From the NCBI GenBank assembly GCA_919902475.1, contig CAKKRA010000178.1, positions 1 to 5,178 of the forward strand: a stretch of DNA of 5,178 nt, in the 5' to 3' direction. Below are positions 3,642-5,178 of the stretch, one piece after another. Position numbers and translations under genes: made by a program. How positions within the stretch are numbered: position 1 is the stretch's first letter; each line of letters begins with the position of its first letter. This DNA is from Nitrospiria bacterium. Its GTDB lineage: Bacteria > Nitrospirota > CAKKRA01 > 9FT-COMBO-42-15. The notes beneath the pieces were generated by a model. It saw only the letters and a list, made by a program, of their open reading frames with translations. It was not told where the DNA came from and made no database searches.

Positions 3642-4625
3642 ATGACAAATTCAACAGTTTATTCAGAAATAATAGGCACAGGTTCATATTTACCAGAAAG
3701 AATCGTAACAAATAAAGAGATAGAAGATGTAATTTTAGTTGATTCAGGCTGGATAGAAAAAAGGACAGGCATAAAAACAAGGCGCTTTGCAGCAGCAGAT
3801 GAGGCGTCGTCTGACCTTGCAGCAAAGGCTGCAAAGAATGCATTGAAAAAAGCAGGGGTCATGGCAGAAGATATAGATGTTATCATTGTCTCCACAACAT
3901 CCACTGATATGCCTTTTCCTGCTACTGCCTGTTTTGTTCAGGATAAGATTGGCGCAAGGAATGCCTTTGCCTTTGACATATCTGCGTCATGCGCAGGATT
4001 TTTGTATGCCCTCTCTGCAGGAGACCAGTTTATTAAAGGGGGCATGGCAGAAAACGCGCTTATAATTGCATCAGAGGTAAAATCAAGATTTATTAATCAT
4101 AGCAACCCTGATACATATATTTTATTTGGAGACGGCGCAGGAGCAGTGGTGTTAAAAAAGGCAAATGGCAAATGGCAAAAAGCAAAGGGCAAAGGGATAA
4201 TATCAGTTCTTATGCATACTGACGGCACATTGGGAAATCTGATTCAACTTCCTGCAGCATGGTCAAGGATGCTCCCTAATGTCATTCAGATGGACGGCGA
4301 CAGGGTCTTTAAACATGCTGTAAGAAAACTTGAAGAATCAATAATGGAAACGCTTAAATTAAATAAGCTTAACATATCTGATATAGAGTTGTTTATACTT
4401 CATCAGGCAAATTTAAGGATATTAAAAAGGGTTGCAGAAAGGCTAAGCATACCATCAGACAAGATGCTTGTTACAATAGACAGAGTTGGAAATACATCGT
4501 CTGCATCCATTCCAATGGCGCTGGATACAGCAGCAAGGGAAAAAGGGATTAAAAAAGATTCCCTGATTCTGCTCGCAGCCTTTGGCGGAGGGCTTGGCTG
4601 GGGTTCGGCATTGGTAAGGTGGTAA
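3642..4625 (+). CDS. fabH: Beta-ketoacyl-ACP synthase III (FabH)
   Basis: FabH condenses acetyl-CoA (or another short acyl-CoA) with malonyl-ACP to start type II fatty-acid synthesis in the cytoplasm. The 327-residue protein has normal length and all family landmarks: IIGTGSYLPE near the N-terminus, WIEKRTGI (37-44), nucleophile Cys117 in ISASCAGFLYAL, LFGDGAGAVVL (161-171), His254 in LHQAN, Asn284 in RVGNTSSASIP and the C-terminal FGGGLGWGSALVRW (314-327). The Cys-His-Asn triad is therefore complete. Residues about 172-184 (KKANGKWQKAKGK) form a basic loop roughly 7 residues longer than in E. coli FabH and are encoded by a heptanucleotide tandem repeat. The start at 3642 has only a weak AGG 7 bases upstream, but the promoter leaves no room for an earlier in-frame start. 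No plsX, fabD or acpP is adjacent, so the gene lies outside a visible fab cluster. A TolC-like gene follows 30 bases downstream and is probably co-transcribed. A paralogous KAS III with another acyl preference is possible. Confidence 0.93.
   Translation: MTNSTVYSEIIGTGSYLPERIVTNKEIEDVILVDSGWIEKRTGIKTRRFAAADEASSDLAAKAAKNALKKAGVMAEDIDVIIVSTTSTDMPFPATACFVQDKIGARNAFAFDISASCAGFLYALSAGDQFIKGGMAENALIIASEVKSRFINHSNPDTYILFGDGAGAVVLKKANGKWQKAKGKGIISVLMHTDGTLGNLIQLPAAWSRMLPNVIQMDGDRVFKHAVRKLEESIMETLKLNKLNISDIELFILHQANLRILKRVAERLSIPSDKMLVTIDRVGNTSSASIPMALDTAAREKGIKKDSLILLAAFGGGLGWGSALVRW
4160..4194 (+). repeat. Heptanucleotide tandem repeat inside fabH
   Basis: Five consecutive 7-base units read GGCAAAT, GGCAAAT, GGCAAAA, AGCAAAG and GGCAAAG. 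They encode the basic loop of FabH (about residues 173-184). The unit is not a multiple of three, so gain or loss of one copy would shift the frame, while three copies equal 21 bases or 7 residues, close to the loop's apparent excess over E. coli FabH. Confidence 0.8.
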
Positions 4626-4655
4626 TTGTTTAAAATTTAGTTGCAGAGGAGCACA

Positions 4656-5178
4656 ATGAACAAAAAAATCTCCTTTACATTATTTCTTTTATTATTTTTC
4701 TTAACGCCTTTAACGCCAAAGCTGTCTTTTGCAGAATCACAAAATAATATAGTTGGTAAAATAGAAGACTTCATCTTACCGCCAAAGATAGAAGAAACAG
4801 AGAAAAAGGCTGAGATGCCTGTTGATATAGATATTATCTCTGTTAATGATGCAGTTGCTGTAGCATTAGAAAATTCAATTGCTTTAAGAGAGGCAGAGGA
4901 TGAAATAAAAAGGATAAAAAACAAGATCGGGGAGGAAACGCTCTGGAATTGGCTGAGGCCGAATGTCTCTTTAAGCACTGGCTGGGATAAGGAAAGGAGC
5001 GAGCCTGATGTCTCTGTAAATGCAGGTGTGGACTTAAGGGATATATTAGGGGCAGGAAAAAGACGCGTTGCGAATCTCAGGCTTGATTTGGAGCTTGGAG
5101 ATGCAAGAAAGGATAAGATAAAAAAATCCATTTTTACTGTTGTTAAAGAGATTCAGGCTAAAGTCTTACCTATTCTTG
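4656..5178 (+). CDS. TolC-family outer-membrane channel protein, N-terminal part (runs off the window)
   Basis: The frame is open from the ATG at 4656 to the right edge with no stop (174 codons seen). GAGGAG at 4646-4651 lies 4 bases upstream. Residues 1-26 are a signal peptide with a Lys-rich start, a Leu/Phe core and LSFA before ESQ. After a charged linker (30-58), ISVNDAVAVALENSIALREAEDEI (61-84; key residues are the DAV-AL-NS-L pattern) is the typical first helix of outer-membrane efflux proteins. It is followed by LRPNVSLSTGWD (100-111), which corresponds to the stretch leading into the beta-barrel strands, then strand-like VSVNAGVDLRDIL (119-131) and a long helix from about 135. TolC homologues form trimeric channels for efflux or type I secretion. 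No partner pump or adaptor is in the window, so the substrate is unknown. It is probably co-transcribed with fabH. Confidence 0.82.
   Translation, partial: MNKKISFTLFLLLFFLTPLTPKLSFAESQNNIVGKIEDFILPPKIEETEKKAEMPVDIDIISVNDAVAVALENSIALREAEDEIKRIKNKIGEETLWNWLRPNVSLSTGWDKERSEPDVSVNAGVDLRDILGAGKRRVANLRLDLELGDARKDKIKKSIFTVVKEIQAKVLPIL

Noticed and set aside
3637..4065. Open frames in other phases over the start of fabH
   Set aside because: The fabH frame carries the conserved active-site motifs; the other frames encode Leu-rich or Ala/Ser-rich strings with no good start signals.
4160..4194. Frameshift or pseudogene in fabH at the tandem repeat
   Set aside because: The frame continues through the repeat into GIIS and all later conserved motifs, including His254, Asn284 and the C-terminal GGGLGWGSALVRW.
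4637..5131. Minus-strand 164-residue open frame near the right edge
   Set aside because: It is antisense to the plus-strand frame with a signal peptide and TolC-family helix pattern, and that frame has a good GAGGAG site and stays open to the edge.

Overview
The window looks like a chromosomal segment of a Gram-negative (diderm) bacterium. It encodes a BamD-type outer-membrane assembly lipoprotein, an exported HtrA-type protease and the start of a TolC-type outer-membrane protein. The DNA is AT-leaning, and G/C-rich hairpin repeats sit between genes. That style, with the protein sequences, suggests Nitrospirota or a delta-proteobacteria-like lineage, but this is an impression and was not computed. 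There is no sign of phage, plasmid or insertion-sequence genes.

Layout. Bases 1-130 hold the possible tail of an upstream gene, two competing hairpins and a candidate promoter. At 131-640 (+) is an unrecognised 169-residue protein with a winged-helix-like segment. It meets, tail to tail with a 2-base gap, a four-gene block on the minus strand. Read in the direction of transcription, that block is a DUF2283 protein (3384-3166), bamD (3157-2462), a stand-alone precorrin-2 dehydrogenase/sirohydrochlorin ferrochelatase (2345-1713) and a single-PDZ HtrA protease (1707-643). The first two genes and the last two genes are nearly contiguous. The middle junction is 116 bases long and filled with hairpin repeats. 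From 3385 to 3641 is a divergent regulatory region with three more repeat units, a 9-bp dyad and a near-consensus sigma-70 promoter driving fabH (3642-4625, +). A TolC-family gene follows 30 bases later and runs off the right edge (4656->5178).

How the genes fit together. BamD (insertion of outer-membrane beta-barrels), HtrA (periplasmic protein quality control) and the TolC-like protein are all envelope functions. FabH starts fatty-acid chains and so supplies membrane lipid. The sirohaem-branch enzyme is the metabolic outlier. The window is mostly ordinary housekeeping sequence and I do not see a clear new defence or mobile system. The items most worth a second look are the family of hairpin repeats (five units in two clusters, with G-quadruplex motifs on both strands), the heptanucleotide tandem repeat inside the fabH reading frame, the dyad between the divergent promoters, and the unassigned 169-residue protein.
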